Numbered from the stretch's first letter, positions 1 through 8,159 are shown. The stretch: DNA of 11,639 nucleotides from Candidatus Stahliibacteriota bacterium (GCA_030670605.1 DAOVBK010000022.1:1-11639); one strand, 5' to 3'. Translations and numbers: made by a program. The notes: generated by a model not told the origin, from the sequence alone.

Positions 1-1528
1 AGACAATAACCGTTATACCTAGCTCTTCCCGTACAGCAGTTGTGAAATCAGAGGCCAACATGGCAAAACCGCCATCACCGGTCAGACAAATAACCTGTTT
101 ATCAGGATACGCCAATTGCACAGATAGAGCGGCGGGCAGGCCAAATCCCATGCTCGCAATGTTGGCTGATAGATACGTCCGCTGACCCTCACACATGAAC
201 TTCTGATAGAACCAATAGGTATGATCACCAACATCCACGCAAATAACTGCATCCTTTGCTACGGTCCTCTGCATGGATCGTATAAGAAATCCAGGATGAA
301 TAGGTCGTGATGTATCTTTAGCCTCCGCATCGATTTCCTTCCGATGCTCTTCTTTCATTTTTCTGATGCTAGCCCAGAACTCCTGATCTCTTTTCTTCTC
401 TTCAGTTTCTTCAAGAAACATCTGTAACACTGCCCCTGCGTCAGCAACAATACCGACATCCACATCAAACGTACGACCGATCCGTGTTGGGTCACTATCT
501 ATTTGTATCATTTTCGTCCCTGCAGGAACAAGATTCGCATGCCTGAAACCGGTCCCAACAATAATAGCGAGGTCAGCACGTTGTATACTCCGTGCCGCAT
601 GTTTTGAACCGAGTGAACCAAGGACACCGAGACTGTACTCGTCTGTTTCGTGAATTATTCCCTTTGCTCTGGAAGTCGTTGCAACTGGTGCGTTCAATCT
701 CTCCGCAAGTTTCAACACAATGTCACCATGATGCCGTGCGCCCCAACCTGCGAGCAAAACAATCCTGGTACTCTTGTTAATCAATGCTACTGCAGTCTCA
801 ATGTCGCTTTTCACGGGCGGTGAGGGACTACTGAATATTCTTTTGTCCTGGTTGAAAATCCCCTGATCCAGTTTTTCTGCGAGGATGTCGGTTGGTGTAC
901 TCAGCACTGCCACGCCTGGCTGTTTATGCGCATACTTCGCCGCCATCATCATCAGTTTGATTGCCTGATTTGGTCGAGCCACAACCTCAGAAAATACAGT
1001 GAACGGATGAAACAACTCAAGCTGATCAATCTCCTGAAATGCCTCACTGCCGAGGTAGACTTCTGCAACCTGCCCGACCAAGGCGAGAACTGGACTTCGA
1101 TCTTCGGCGGCATCCATGAGCCCGGTGACAAGATTTGTGGAACCAGGACCAGCGATGGAAATACATACACCGAGTTTGTCGGTGACTTTGCCGTATGCTG
1201 ATGCCATAAAAGCGGCAGTCTCTTCATGTCGCGTTAATACGAAACGTATTCGGCCATCTTTTCTGATGGCTTCTATCAACGGCAGATTCGAATCCCCAGG
1301 AATTCCATAGATATATTTCACACCAAGATGAACGAGCTGCTCAACGAGTTTGTCTGCTACCGTTGTCGCAATACTCGATTTACCCTTGACAATACCTTCA
1401 GGGACAAAAGCAGATTTTGGAGCACCGCAGTTTGGGCAGTGGTATGAATCAGGTTGTTCACTGAACGCAACACCCTCTTTTGTTTCGTCATAGACCCAGT
1501 TGCACACAGTACAACGATACCGTGCCAT
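1..1528 (-). CDS. Rubredoxin-like domain fused to a pyruvate-oxidase-type thiamine diphosphate enzyme (3' end cut off)
   Basis: Reading from ATG 1528 gives 509 residues without a stop, so the C-terminus lies outside the window. AAGGA at 1537-1533 sits 4 nt before the ATG. Residues 1-45 form a small rubredoxin-like domain with CTVC (C6, C9) and CPNC (C31, C34) followed by GAPKSAF. The 21 residues between the pairs are fewer than in free rubredoxins. From about residue 52 the protein is a thiamine diphosphate (ThDP) enzyme: YGIPGDSNLPLIEA, the RHEE catalytic glutamate (about E102), AGPGSTNLVTGLMDA, a central domain resembling the FAD/nucleotide-binding domain of this superfamily, and the diphosphate/Mg motif GDGG (484-487). 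The asparagine closing that motif would lie beyond the edge. The FQEID, LFHP and IPGDS segments favour the pyruvate oxidase/dehydrogenase branch over biosynthetic acetolactate synthase. The substrate is not determinable. The rubredoxin iron could accept electrons from a bound flavin (inference). It is downstream of the DUF2769 gene with a 30 nt gap. Confidence 0.88.
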   Translation of the reverse strand, partial: MARYRCTVCNWVYDETKEGVAFSEQPDSYHCPNCGAPKSAFVPEGIVKGKSSIATTVADKLVEQLVHLGVKYIYGIPGDSNLPLIEAIRKDGRIRFVLTRHEETAAFMASAYGKVTDKLGVCISIAGPGSTNLVTGLMDAAEDRSPVLALVGQVAEVYLGSEAFQEIDQLELFHPFTVFSEVVARPNQAIKLMMMAAKYAHKQPGVAVLSTPTDILAEKLDQGIFNQDKRIFSSPSPPVKSDIETAVALINKSTRIVLLAGWGARHHGDIVLKLAERLNAPVATTSRAKGIIHETDEYSLGVLGSLGSKHAARSIQRADLAIIVGTGFRHANLVPAGTKMIQIDSDPTRIGRTFDVDVGIVADAGAVLQMFLEETEEKKRDQEFWASIRKMKEEHRKEIDAEAKDTSRPIHPGFLIRSMQRTVAKDAVICVDVGDHTYWFYQKFMCEGQRTYLSANIASMGFGLPAALSVQLAYPDKQVICLTGDGGFAMLASDFTTAVREELGITVIV

Positions 1529-1558
1529 ATGTTCCTTCACTGTGTATGTGATAAAAAA

Positions 1559-1807
1559 CTACATTCCGGACTGCTCTTTTTCAGAGCCTTTTGTGCAGAA
1601 GTATATATGTTTGAGCCCCATTTTTTCGGTTACGGGACACTTCCCGCAAATGCAGCCTTTTTCTTCAGTGATACAGGTACTCTTACCAATAGTCGGAAAG
1701 CAAAAACCGCCCTGCTCACCGCACTCAGTCCAGCTCGGGCAGCCCTTACATGTACACATTGACAGAACCATCTTCTTCTTTTCTTCCATCTCTTGTGGTG
1801 TCATCAT
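1559..1807 (-). CDS. Cys-rich DUF2769 family protein
   Basis: The 82-residue product has ten cysteines at 18, 20, 23, 29, 36, 45, 52, 54, 57 and 71. They fall in CTCKGCPSWTEC, GFCF, CICGKCPVTE and YFCTKG blocks, the pattern I associate with DUF2769, a family of unknown function. The arrangement suggests metal or Fe-S binding, which is inference. There is no signal peptide or membrane segment, so it is probably cytoplasmic. AAGGAGGT at 1819-1812 precedes two consecutive ATGs (1807 and 1804); the second has the more usual spacing, so the product may be 81 residues. It ends 30 nt before the rubredoxin-ThDP enzyme gene and is probably cotranscribed with it, consistent with a shared redox role. 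Confidence 0.85.
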   Translation of the reverse strand: MMTPQEMEEKKKMVLSMCTCKGCPSWTECGEQGGFCFPTIGKSTCITEEKGCICGKCPVTEKMGLKHIYFCTKGSEKEQSGM

Positions 1808-1863
1808 ATTCTACCTCCTTGTAGTATATCCGAGTTCTACAGCAAAACCCCGGTACGTAACAC

Positions 1864-1892
1864 TATCTACTTCAGAATCATTGTCAAGTCAA
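1864..1892 (-). promoter_or_regulatory. Weak candidate promoter for the DUF2769 / rubredoxin-ThDP unit
   Basis: The 119 nt between the methyltransferase gene and the DUF2769 gene contains overlapping TTGACT (1892-1887) and TTGACA (1887-1882) elements. TTGACT has a 17 nt spacer to TAGATA (1869-1864), and TTGACA has a 16 nt spacer to TAGTGT; each -10 matches the consensus at only about three of six positions. The -35 elements are good and the -10 elements poor. Placement upstream of a separately spaced two-gene unit is the main support. Confidence 0.33.
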
Positions 1893-1926
1893 CACGGCTT
1901 TCTGCCTATTACGCCGTTCACATAAA

Positions 1927-2652
1927 TCACTTTCCCATACATAGATATAATATCGTGTTGTTGAGAGCACTCCCGAGGAAATCAATCGGTGAGAAAAACT
2001 TCTTTTCAATATGAAAAGCGCGTGCAAGCGTTTCTTCGAACTGCCGGTGATTGAACCCCATATGTGAGTAGATGTATTGACCATGTTCACGGTGCTCTGG
2101 TGTGCTCCGTAGAATAGAAACGCCGAATACCATACGCCAGAAGTTCAGGAACGTAAGATTGTCAGGAACATGACCTTTCAGAATACGGAATGTGTTCTTC
2201 AGTAACGCTGGTACACCGATTTCAATCGGAACGCTGATCAACATACGCCCGCGTTGCGCAAGCAATCGCTCAATGTTCACAAGAAGTGCTTCGAGTTCTT
2301 TATCAACCAGATGTTCGCCTGTTTCCAAACAGGCAATCTTGCTAAACGCTGCGCTGTGCAGAGTAGCTATCCTCCTGACAATGGTGATCCCTGTGCCGCG
2401 TGTCACACGCGCTGCCTCACAATACATGTCTGGATCTGGTTCATAACCCCACAGATTCTCGGCTGGAATCACCTCTGAGCACAAGCGCAAGAAATAGCCA
2501 TCACCACACCCGTAATCGAGTAAGGTGTCGTGTGCCTGTAATCCCAGAAACCCGAGTGTATCTCTATAACGTCTCTGGTGAAGCCAGCGCTTCACAAAGA
2601 ATGTATTCTTATAGGTGTAATCCTGATATCTCTCCACAAGAGCACAGCACAA
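1927..2652 (-). CDS. Class I SAM-dependent methyltransferase
   Basis: The 241-residue protein shows the Rossmann-fold SAM-binding motif LLDYGCGDGYFL (residues 44-55), an acidic strand-2 segment GYEPDPD (70-76), and an ETGEHLVD segment where related methyltransferases have their post-III motif. The C-terminal part (PIEIGVPALLKN, GFNHRQFEETL) fits the Methyltransf_11/23-type group. The substrate cannot be read from the sequence. The start is TTG at 2652, with a weak GAG as possible ribosome binding site 3 nt upstream. A GTG five codons downstream is an alternative. The gene begins 14 nt after the S8 peptidase stop, so translation is probably coupled to that gene and it is the last gene of that operon. 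Confidence 0.82.
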   Translation of the reverse strand: MCCALVERYQDYTYKNTFFVKRWLHQRRYRDTLGFLGLQAHDTLLDYGCGDGYFLRLCSEVIPAENLWGYEPDPDMYCEAARVTRGTGITIVRRIATLHSAAFSKIACLETGEHLVDKELEALLVNIERLLAQRGRMLISVPIEIGVPALLKNTFRILKGHVPDNLTFLNFWRMVFGVSILRSTPEHREHGQYIYSHMGFNHRQFEETLARAFHIEKKFFSPIDFLGSALNNTILYLCMGK

Positions 2653-2666
2653 TATCTCGTGTCGAT

Positions 2667-4544
2667 TTACTTTTTCTTGTACTCTTTGAGCAGCTCGACT
2701 GAACGCTTCGGATTCATAAGGAGAAATCGACCGTCTGCACTCTCATCTGCTCCTTGTATGATAAGGTCAATCGCCTCGACAGACGTCAAAGACGGTTCGA
2801 GCGCAAAAAGCTTTGCCGCCAGATTAGCTGCTTGCGGTGATGACATTGATGTGCCTGAAGCAGGCATGCTATCACCTCCGGGCAGGTAACTCATCACCTC
2901 ATAGCCATTTGCATAAATGTCAACCCGTTCGCCAAAGCTCGTAAAGGATGTTTCATCGCCAGCCTGGTCAACCGCACCAGCAACGAGGATATTGGGTAGA
3001 TCAAAAGACGTCGGATAGAAATCCTCAAAGGAAACATCATCATTGTCATTCCCTGCGCCGTTCACATAGAGTATCTCGGGTGTGTTTTTAATGAGTTCGT
3101 ATATCGTCTCTTTCGTGATATCGTAAATCTCACGGGCGAGTTTTGCACGCTCCCCTGGCGTTTCACCAATACCGTTCATTTCGAGTGCCCGCTCTGTTTC
3201 TCTGATCGTACCTACCCAGCTCATATTCACCACGCGCACGGTGTTTGTTTTGTAGTAATTAATAATATCGCGGTACATCTGCGCCGCTTTGTGCGCATCT
3301 TCGACCGTGGGCGCTGGTGGTACGACGTGGTAGTCGACCTCAAAACGTACTGGCATGATGCGCGCCGCTGGATTGCCGTCAATAGCTATACCTCCCACGT
3401 GTGTGCCGTGCATATGAAGTGCATATTGCATTAAGTCTTCCATGAACGGTGCCATGTCTTCAGGTTCCATGGTCGCTGCTTTTTGCCTCAGGGCACTGGC
3501 CTCCGGGCTCTCAATCGCCGCCTGCAAGTCAAGAAACCCTTTCATCATGTCTTTCAATGCGGATACTGTTGCCTGTGCGTTTTCCACGGTGTAAAGCAAC
3601 TGGGGCGTCTTTTCATAGTCGATGTCATAGGCAATACCGTGCACATCGTCGACAAAACCGTTGCCATCATCGTCTATGCCATTAAGTTTTTCCGCCGTAT
3701 TGACCCACAGGTTATCGGGAAAAACATCAACATCGACACCAGTATCCCATATTGCAACAACCACTGGATGAAGATCTGTTTCACCGGTGAGGTCAACCTC
3801 ACGTTCCTGCCAGATATCAACCTTCTCAACTCTATTCTGTTTAATGTATTGATCCAATACCGCAATAATTTCATTTTTCAGCGGCAACTGATAGTCCATA
3901 ACATAGCGGAGCGCAATGACACGAGCAGCAAAATTACTACTGAGTTGACCTGTTTTTTCAACAACCGGTTCAAGACTGGTTTGAATAGTTCCCATGAGCA
4001 GATTCTCACTGAATATCTCGGTTCTGCCCTTCAGTCCTTCTATCTGCTCCTGCACAACACCCCACGGCAATTGTGAAACAGATTCTGAAAGGTATTGAGC
4101 AAATGTTTCTCGATACAGGACGCTGTCTTCGCTGCCGACGTCTTGCATCGCGCGGATTATTGACCCGCTCACGAGTCCGATCATATGTTTGTTCGCTGGT
4201 TTTTCCTGAAGTTCCCGCATTGTTTCAATCAACCTGAGCGCGTCGTCATATTCACGATTGAGCATTGTAATATCAAAGAGTGTTGCGTGGTAACCGATCA
4301 ATGTTGTGTTGTCCTCGATATCATACTCGGCAAGCGTTTTTTCTATATCTACACCAACCTGATCAGCAAATATGTTGAATGCAGCATCATCTTTCAGTAA
4401 TACTGCGACAGTGGTTTCAACATCATAGCTGTAACGCGGAAGGTCATCAATGCTGGTAATCTTCTTCTTGTTTGTTGCTTCGACAGTCACTGCTGATAGC
4501 AACAAAAAAACCAATAGCCATGATAGCAGCACTCGTTCTTTCAT
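2667..4544 (-). CDS. Secreted subtilisin-like serine peptidase (S8 family)
   Basis: The 625-residue protein begins with a signal peptide (MKERVLLSWLLVFLLL then SAVTVEA), so it is probably exported. Residues about 30-250 are a helical N-terminal region with no recognised inhibitor propeptide. The catalytic triad is complete: D267 in AIWDTGVD, H379 in HGTHVGG and S566 in GTSMSSP. The oxyanion asparagine is N499 in GAGND. After the Asp motif comes an Asp-rich segment, NGIDDDGNGFVDD, a probable Ca-binding loop known from other exported S8 peptidases. An additional helical stretch (about 308-376) then separates it from the catalytic His, making the Asp-His distance 112 residues. AAGGAGG at 4555-4549 lies 4 nt before the ATG. 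It is 73 nt downstream of the DUF885 gene. Substrate unknown. Confidence 0.93.
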   Translation of the reverse strand: MKERVLLSWLLVFLLLSAVTVEATNKKKITSIDDLPRYSYDVETTVAVLLKDDAAFNIFADQVGVDIEKTLAEYDIEDNTTLIGYHATLFDITMLNREYDDALRLIETMRELQEKPANKHMIGLVSGSIIRAMQDVGSEDSVLYRETFAQYLSESVSQLPWGVVQEQIEGLKGRTEIFSENLLMGTIQTSLEPVVEKTGQLSSNFAARVIALRYVMDYQLPLKNEIIAVLDQYIKQNRVEKVDIWQEREVDLTGETDLHPVVVAIWDTGVDVDVFPDNLWVNTAEKLNGIDDDGNGFVDDVHGIAYDIDYEKTPQLLYTVENAQATVSALKDMMKGFLDLQAAIESPEASALRQKAATMEPEDMAPFMEDLMQYALHMHGTHVGGIAIDGNPAARIMPVRFEVDYHVVPPAPTVEDAHKAAQMYRDIINYYKTNTVRVVNMSWVGTIRETERALEMNGIGETPGERAKLAREIYDITKETIYELIKNTPEILYVNGAGNDNDDVSFEDFYPTSFDLPNILVAGAVDQAGDETSFTSFGERVDIYANGYEVMSYLPGGDSMPASGTSMSSPQAANLAAKLFALEPSLTSVEAIDLIIQGADESADGRFLLMNPKRSVELLKEYKKK

Positions 4545-4617
4545 ACATCCTCCTTTCTAAGAAGTATTACGTACTATGCGCTAAGAAGTTGCTTGCTAAA
4601 TGTATACTCCTGTTATT

Positions 4618-6285
4618 TTACGGAAGCATGCATCTGCGCATCAGACTGACGGGAATTGAGCCATGACTCAAAAGGTCATCATGGAATTCTTTCAATTCGA
4701 ATGCTTCTCCCCGTGCTGTCTTGTAGTCATCAAGCAGTTGCAGTATCTGCAGCTTACCAACAAGGTAGCTCGATGGCTGTCCAGGCGTTGTTATGTAACG
4801 CTTGACCTCTTTTGTCACGACCGTTCGATTACTGCGAACTTCCGTTGTCATAAAATCTACTGCATCCTCATACGTGAATTCACCCGTTTGGAGCTTGACA
4901 TCAACAACAATCCGGCCAGCCCGGAAACGTAGACCATGAAGCATATCAATCAACGCGCCTATGCTATCTTCGAACAGGCCGCTCCGTGCCATAAGTTCTT
5001 CGCAATAGAGCGCCCATCCCTCTATGAAAAAGTAATCGCCGAAACCCCTACGGATGTCTGACCGATGAGAGCGTGCACGCGAGAGCTGAAGATGATGTCC
5101 AGGATATGCCTCATGAATAACCGAGCGTCTGAACCAGTGATTCTGGACATAATTATAGTAGTATTCAGTTACTCCGTGGTCAAACCGCTCAGGTATCGGT
5201 TGCGTATAGAAAAGGCTCGTACGGGACGTGTCAAACGGTGCCGGCGGAACCATTGCCACACCAGGAATAACACCCTGTAAGAATGCCGGCGTCTCCACGA
5301 TTTCGATGTCACCAATCCACTCTGGTATCGTAACGAGGTCATGGTCTCTAACAAAATCGCGTATCGCTGTGATCTCCCCTTTCTGATAGGCAATCACATC
5401 ACGCTTACCGAAATCTGTTGAAACGGTAACACGTGTTGATGGCGGATTTCTATGGATTCGTTCAAGACTATCAATAAGCACATTCAACGAATCAAGATAT
5501 CTGTAGCCAATAGTCAAAAGGCTATCAGTCGTAAGGTCAAGAAGATGGACGTGCCGAAGCTTATATTCATAATCCTCCTTGCCCAAGGCAGCAGAAGATG
5601 CGGCATCTTTGTTCTTATCAAGCCAGAGAGCAAACCGTTCTATTGCTGCGATTGCACGGTTCATACTCATCTGGAATTCACGTCCCTGATTTTCTGTTAG
5701 CGTCGTTTTGTTTTCTGCAAAGAAATCTTCAATGAGTCTCTCACCTTCAGACAACTGCTCAACGGTTATATCGCAGAGGATGCCCGGCGGGTGTTTAAGA
5801 TTATCCATGGCTGTGTTCAAGAAATCAGGCATCTGATCAAGCCGTTTCTTGATTGCATCTATTGTGGCATTGGACATACGCCGTCGCAGAAGGGTATAAA
5901 AACCATAGACACATTCTTGTCCATACACAAGGGGGTTCTGTTCGTATGCCTCTGTCCTTTCTAGCGCAAAAAGCTCGGTCGCCACATGTATCTTCAACAA
6001 TTGAAGATCTATCTGCTCATCAACTGATAGAACTGATGTATCAATCTGCTCGAGTTTCTTGTTGAGCTCGTGGCATTGTGTGACCATGTTGTTCAATGCT
6101 TTTTTCGAGTAGTCTGCAAGCAGTGTGTCGTACTCCTCCATGCCAAGATACGAAGCGTCAACCGGATGAAACTGCCAGATCGCCTGCATGACTTCATCGG
6201 CGATGCTGTTGAGCGTGGTTGTGTTTTCTCCGCGTGCTGATGACGCAACGATGAGAAACGTAACACCGAGGGCACGGATAATCAT
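4618..6285 (-). CDS. DUF885 family metallopeptidase-like protein, exported
   Basis: The 555-residue protein has a hydrophobic N-terminal export signal (MIIRALGVTFLIVASSARG). The diagnostic DUF885 motifs are VIHEAYPGHHLQ (389-400), EGWALYCEEL (422-431) and PGQPSSYLVGK (501-511). In this family the HEAYPGHH residues and the downstream EGWALY glutamate are taken to bind zinc, so a metallopeptidase activity is likely although not shown here. The length is typical for the family. The ATG lies one base after the threonine aldolase stop (TAG T ATG) with no clear ribosome binding site, so translation is probably coupled to that gene. Together with the S8 peptidase downstream it suggests extracytoplasmic protein or peptide degradation. 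Confidence 0.88.
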   Translation of the reverse strand: MIIRALGVTFLIVASSARGENTTTLNSIADEVMQAIWQFHPVDASYLGMEEYDTLLADYSKKALNNMVTQCHELNKKLEQIDTSVLSVDEQIDLQLLKIHVATELFALERTEAYEQNPLVYGQECVYGFYTLLRRRMSNATIDAIKKRLDQMPDFLNTAMDNLKHPPGILCDITVEQLSEGERLIEDFFAENKTTLTENQGREFQMSMNRAIAAIERFALWLDKNKDAASSAALGKEDYEYKLRHVHLLDLTTDSLLTIGYRYLDSLNVLIDSLERIHRNPPSTRVTVSTDFGKRDVIAYQKGEITAIRDFVRDHDLVTIPEWIGDIEIVETPAFLQGVIPGVAMVPPAPFDTSRTSLFYTQPIPERFDHGVTEYYYNYVQNHWFRRSVIHEAYPGHHLQLSRARSHRSDIRRGFGDYFFIEGWALYCEELMARSGLFEDSIGALIDMLHGLRFRAGRIVVDVKLQTGEFTYEDAVDFMTTEVRSNRTVVTKEVKRYITTPGQPSSYLVGKLQILQLLDDYKTARGEAFELKEFHDDLLSHGSIPVSLMRRCMLP

Positions 6286-6286
6286 A

Positions 6287-7336
6287 CTATGTGTTAGCCA
6301 TGACGTCGGCGAGTATGGTCAACGCGCTGTCTATCGCTGTTTTGGTGATACCATAATGGGTGACCATACGGAACCGACGAGGACCGGTCTGCAGAAACAT
6401 CAGCCTTTTTTCACCGCATCTCTGCAGCAGTTCGTCTGGCTTCACATGATGTGCCGCAAGGTCAAAATATATGATGTTGGTCTGCACCTGTTCAAGTTCA
6501 ATAGACAATCCAGAAATTTCTGCAATACCGTGAGCGAGTATACGGGCATTCTCGTGGTCCTCTTTGAGACGCTCGACCATTTTCTCAACTGCGACGAGTC
6601 CGGGAGCAGCAATAATACCTGCCTGACGCATGCCACCTCCGAGCACCTTTCTATTCCTGCGTGCCTCGCGGATGAAATCATGGGTGCCGCATACAATCGA
6701 GCCGACCGGTGCAGATAATCCTTTTGACAAACAAAAAGACAGTGAATCTACGTGACGCGTGAATTCTTTGACGTCACAGCCCAGCGCGACAGCAGCATTA
6801 AAAATCCGTGCAGCATCCAGATGCACAGCAAGATCATGCGTTTGTGCACACAACGCAACCGATTCCATGTATTCTGGTGTCAGGACCGCCCCAGAACAGC
6901 GGTTATGCGTGTTCTCTAAACATATCAGCCGTGACCGTGGCCAGTGCTCATTGTCACCGCGGACTGCTGCTTCGATATCTGGTAACCGCACTGTGCCATC
7001 AGGTTGATTCAATACGCAATGCGGCTGTATCCCACCTACATGTGCAATGCTCGCTGCCTCATTAAGAAAAATGTGTGATGTATCACCGAGTATAACTTCT
7101 TCCCCCCGGCGACAATGGGTGAGTACCGATACAAGGTTACCCATCGTGCCACTCGCAACAAGAAGCGCCGCTTCTGTACCCATGAGTTCGGCTGCTTTGG
7201 TTTGCAGTTTATTTACGGTCGGGTCTTCACAGAACACATCATCGCCAAGTTCAGCACTCTGCATTGCATCCCGCATTTCATGTGTGGGAAGCGTTACGGT
7301 ATCACTCCGCAAGTCAATCATTTCTGCTTTTTCCAT
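6287..7336 (-). CDS. ltaE: Low-specificity L-threonine aldolase, PLP-dependent
   Basis: This is a fold-type I PLP enzyme of the beta-eliminating lyase/threonine aldolase family, which splits threonine and allo-threonine into glycine and acetaldehyde. The N-terminal signature IDLRSDTVTLPTHEMRDAM, DDVFCEDPTVN and the ASGTMGN phosphate-side loop are all present. D174 in HLDAAR should contact the PLP ring nitrogen, and K205 in SFCLSKGLSAPVGS is the Schiff-base lysine. Most relatives have HLDGAR, so the Ala is a mild variant. The 349-residue form starts at ATG 7336. A second ATG at codon 6 (7321), giving the common MIDLRSD start, is equally plausible, with GGA about 10 nt upstream. The gene follows the flavoprotein by 17 nt and abuts the DUF885 gene. 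Cytoplasmic. Confidence 0.93.
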   Translation of the reverse strand: MEKAEMIDLRSDTVTLPTHEMRDAMQSAELGDDVFCEDPTVNKLQTKAAELMGTEAALLVASGTMGNLVSVLTHCRRGEEVILGDTSHIFLNEAASIAHVGGIQPHCVLNQPDGTVRLPDIEAAVRGDNEHWPRSRLICLENTHNRCSGAVLTPEYMESVALCAQTHDLAVHLDAARIFNAAVALGCDVKEFTRHVDSLSFCLSKGLSAPVGSIVCGTHDFIREARRNRKVLGGGMRQAGIIAAPGLVAVEKMVERLKEDHENARILAHGIAEISGLSIELEQVQTNIIYFDLAAHHVKPDELLQRCGEKRLMFLQTGPRRFRMVTHYGITKTAIDSALTILADVMANT

Positions 7337-7353
7337 ATGTTTGTGGCTATGTT

Positions 7354-7935
7354 TTAAGACGTGAACTCTTTACCGAAACTGTATACTTTCTCAAGATACC
7401 CTCTGCGGACTTCATCATTGTCACCCACAGAATAGAGAAAAAGGTGCTGCACATCTCGAACACCACACACAAAACGCCAGGTCGCTTCATCAATTTTCGT
7501 AATGGCATTCGCTATGCCGGTGTCCTTGTACTGTTTCTCAGGACCCATAGTCGTGTTGATGAAGACGATTTTCTTATGCGTGAGAAGTCCTTCGGGACCT
7601 TTATCATCGAATGTGAACGCAAAGTTCAGTGTCATCACGCGGTCAATCCATCCCTTGAAAAGTGCCGGGGGCTGCCACCACCATATTGGGTAGATGAATA
7701 CGAGTGCGTCAGCAGCAGCAATCTTCTCCTGATGCTTCTTCACATCACCGGGAACTCCGCCACCGCTGTATGCAGCGAAATCCTCAGTACCTAAGCGAGG
7801 GTTGAACTGCATCGCATACAGGTCAATGACGTCACACGTATGTCCACCATCTGCCAAGCCCTTTTTTAGTTCTTCAAGGATTGCGTGATTAAAAGACTTT
7901 GGATTCGGATGCGCGTAGACGACCAAAACCTTCAC
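7354..7935 (-). CDS. NAD(P)H:quinone-oxidoreductase-like flavodoxin-fold protein
   Basis: The protein of 193 residues belongs to the flavodoxin-like fold family of NAD(P)H dehydrogenase (quinone) enzymes (PF02525 type). N-terminal VLVVYAHPNPKSFNHAI is the FMN/FAD phosphate loop, and YPIWWWQPPALFKGWIDRV (82-100) is the hallmark active-site segment, followed by NTTMGPE. Such enzymes use a bound flavin and NAD(P)H for two-electron reduction of quinones or similar compounds in the cytoplasm; the substrate here is unknown. The start is GTG 7935, fixed by AAAGGAGGT at 7949-7941 with a 5 nt spacer. An upstream in-frame TTG at 7962 would place the ribosome binding site inside the coding region and is rejected. 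It is probably the first gene of a five-gene operon. Confidence 0.9.
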   Translation of the reverse strand: MKVLVVYAHPNPKSFNHAILEELKKGLADGGHTCDVIDLYAMQFNPRLGTEDFAAYSGGGVPGDVKKHQEKIAAADALVFIYPIWWWQPPALFKGWIDRVMTLNFAFTFDDKGPEGLLTHKKIVFINTTMGPEKQYKDTGIANAITKIDEATWRFVCGVRDVQHLFLYSVGDNDEVRRGYLEKVYSFGKEFTS

Positions 7936-7940
7936 CGAAA

Positions 7941-7949
7941 ACCTCCTTT
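7941..7949 (-). promoter_or_regulatory. Ribosome binding site fixing the GTG start of the flavodoxin-fold gene
   Basis: AAAGGAGGT is a near-complete Shine-Dalgarno sequence 5 nt upstream of GTG 7935. It selects this codon over the in-frame TTG at 7962 and removes nine residues from the longer reading. Confidence 0.85.
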
Positions 7950-7990
7950 CAAAAACACACAATAGAATGAAAACAAAGTAACCTTAATAT

Positions 7991-8019
7991 ACTTTAACAC
8001 CAAAAATCCAGCATGTCAA
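7991..8019 (-). promoter_or_regulatory. Candidate sigma-70-type promoter of the five-gene operon
   Basis: A perfect -35 TTGACA (8019-8014) is followed by a 17 nt spacer and a TAAAGT -10 (7996-7991, four of six consensus positions). It lies in the AT-rich gap of about 220 nt before the flavodoxin-fold gene, the largest gap in the window. Transcription would start near 7984, giving a leader of about 50 nt. The rest of the gap (8020-8159) shows no clear terminator or gene. Its only oddity is a perfect tandem pair of CACAAAG at 8097-8110 on the plus strand. Confidence 0.58.
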
Positions 8020-8159
8020 CCAAACATACTATCCCCTATAATCATTTTGTCATTTTATTAATTAACAAAACGATAAAGTTATAGAAAGTGAAGTTACACA
8101 AAGCACAAAGTGCGTTCGGTGTCTCGGCAGAGAACCTCCATCTATCATTGATATTGTTA

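Noticed and set aside
1820..1828. TATACT as a -10 element just before the DUF2769 gene
   Set aside because: It sits directly next to the AAGGAGG ribosome binding site, so transcription from it would start inside or after that site. No -35 lies at the right distance.
1894..1917. Inverted repeat ACGGC / GCCGT as a terminator between the methyltransferase and DUF2769 genes
   Set aside because: The stem is only 5 bp with a 14 nt loop and no T-run follows on the transcribed strand.
3483..4076. A 197-codon open frame on the plus strand
   Set aside because: It lies wholly inside the S8 peptidase gene on the opposite strand and its product resembles no protein family. The same applies to plus-strand frames at 1500-1925, 6188-6718 and 7264-7794, which lie over well-supported minus-strand genes.
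8104..8114. GCAC / GTGC hairpin as a terminator after the DUF3795 gene
   Set aside because: The stem is only 4 bp with a weak downstream T content, too little to support a terminator call.
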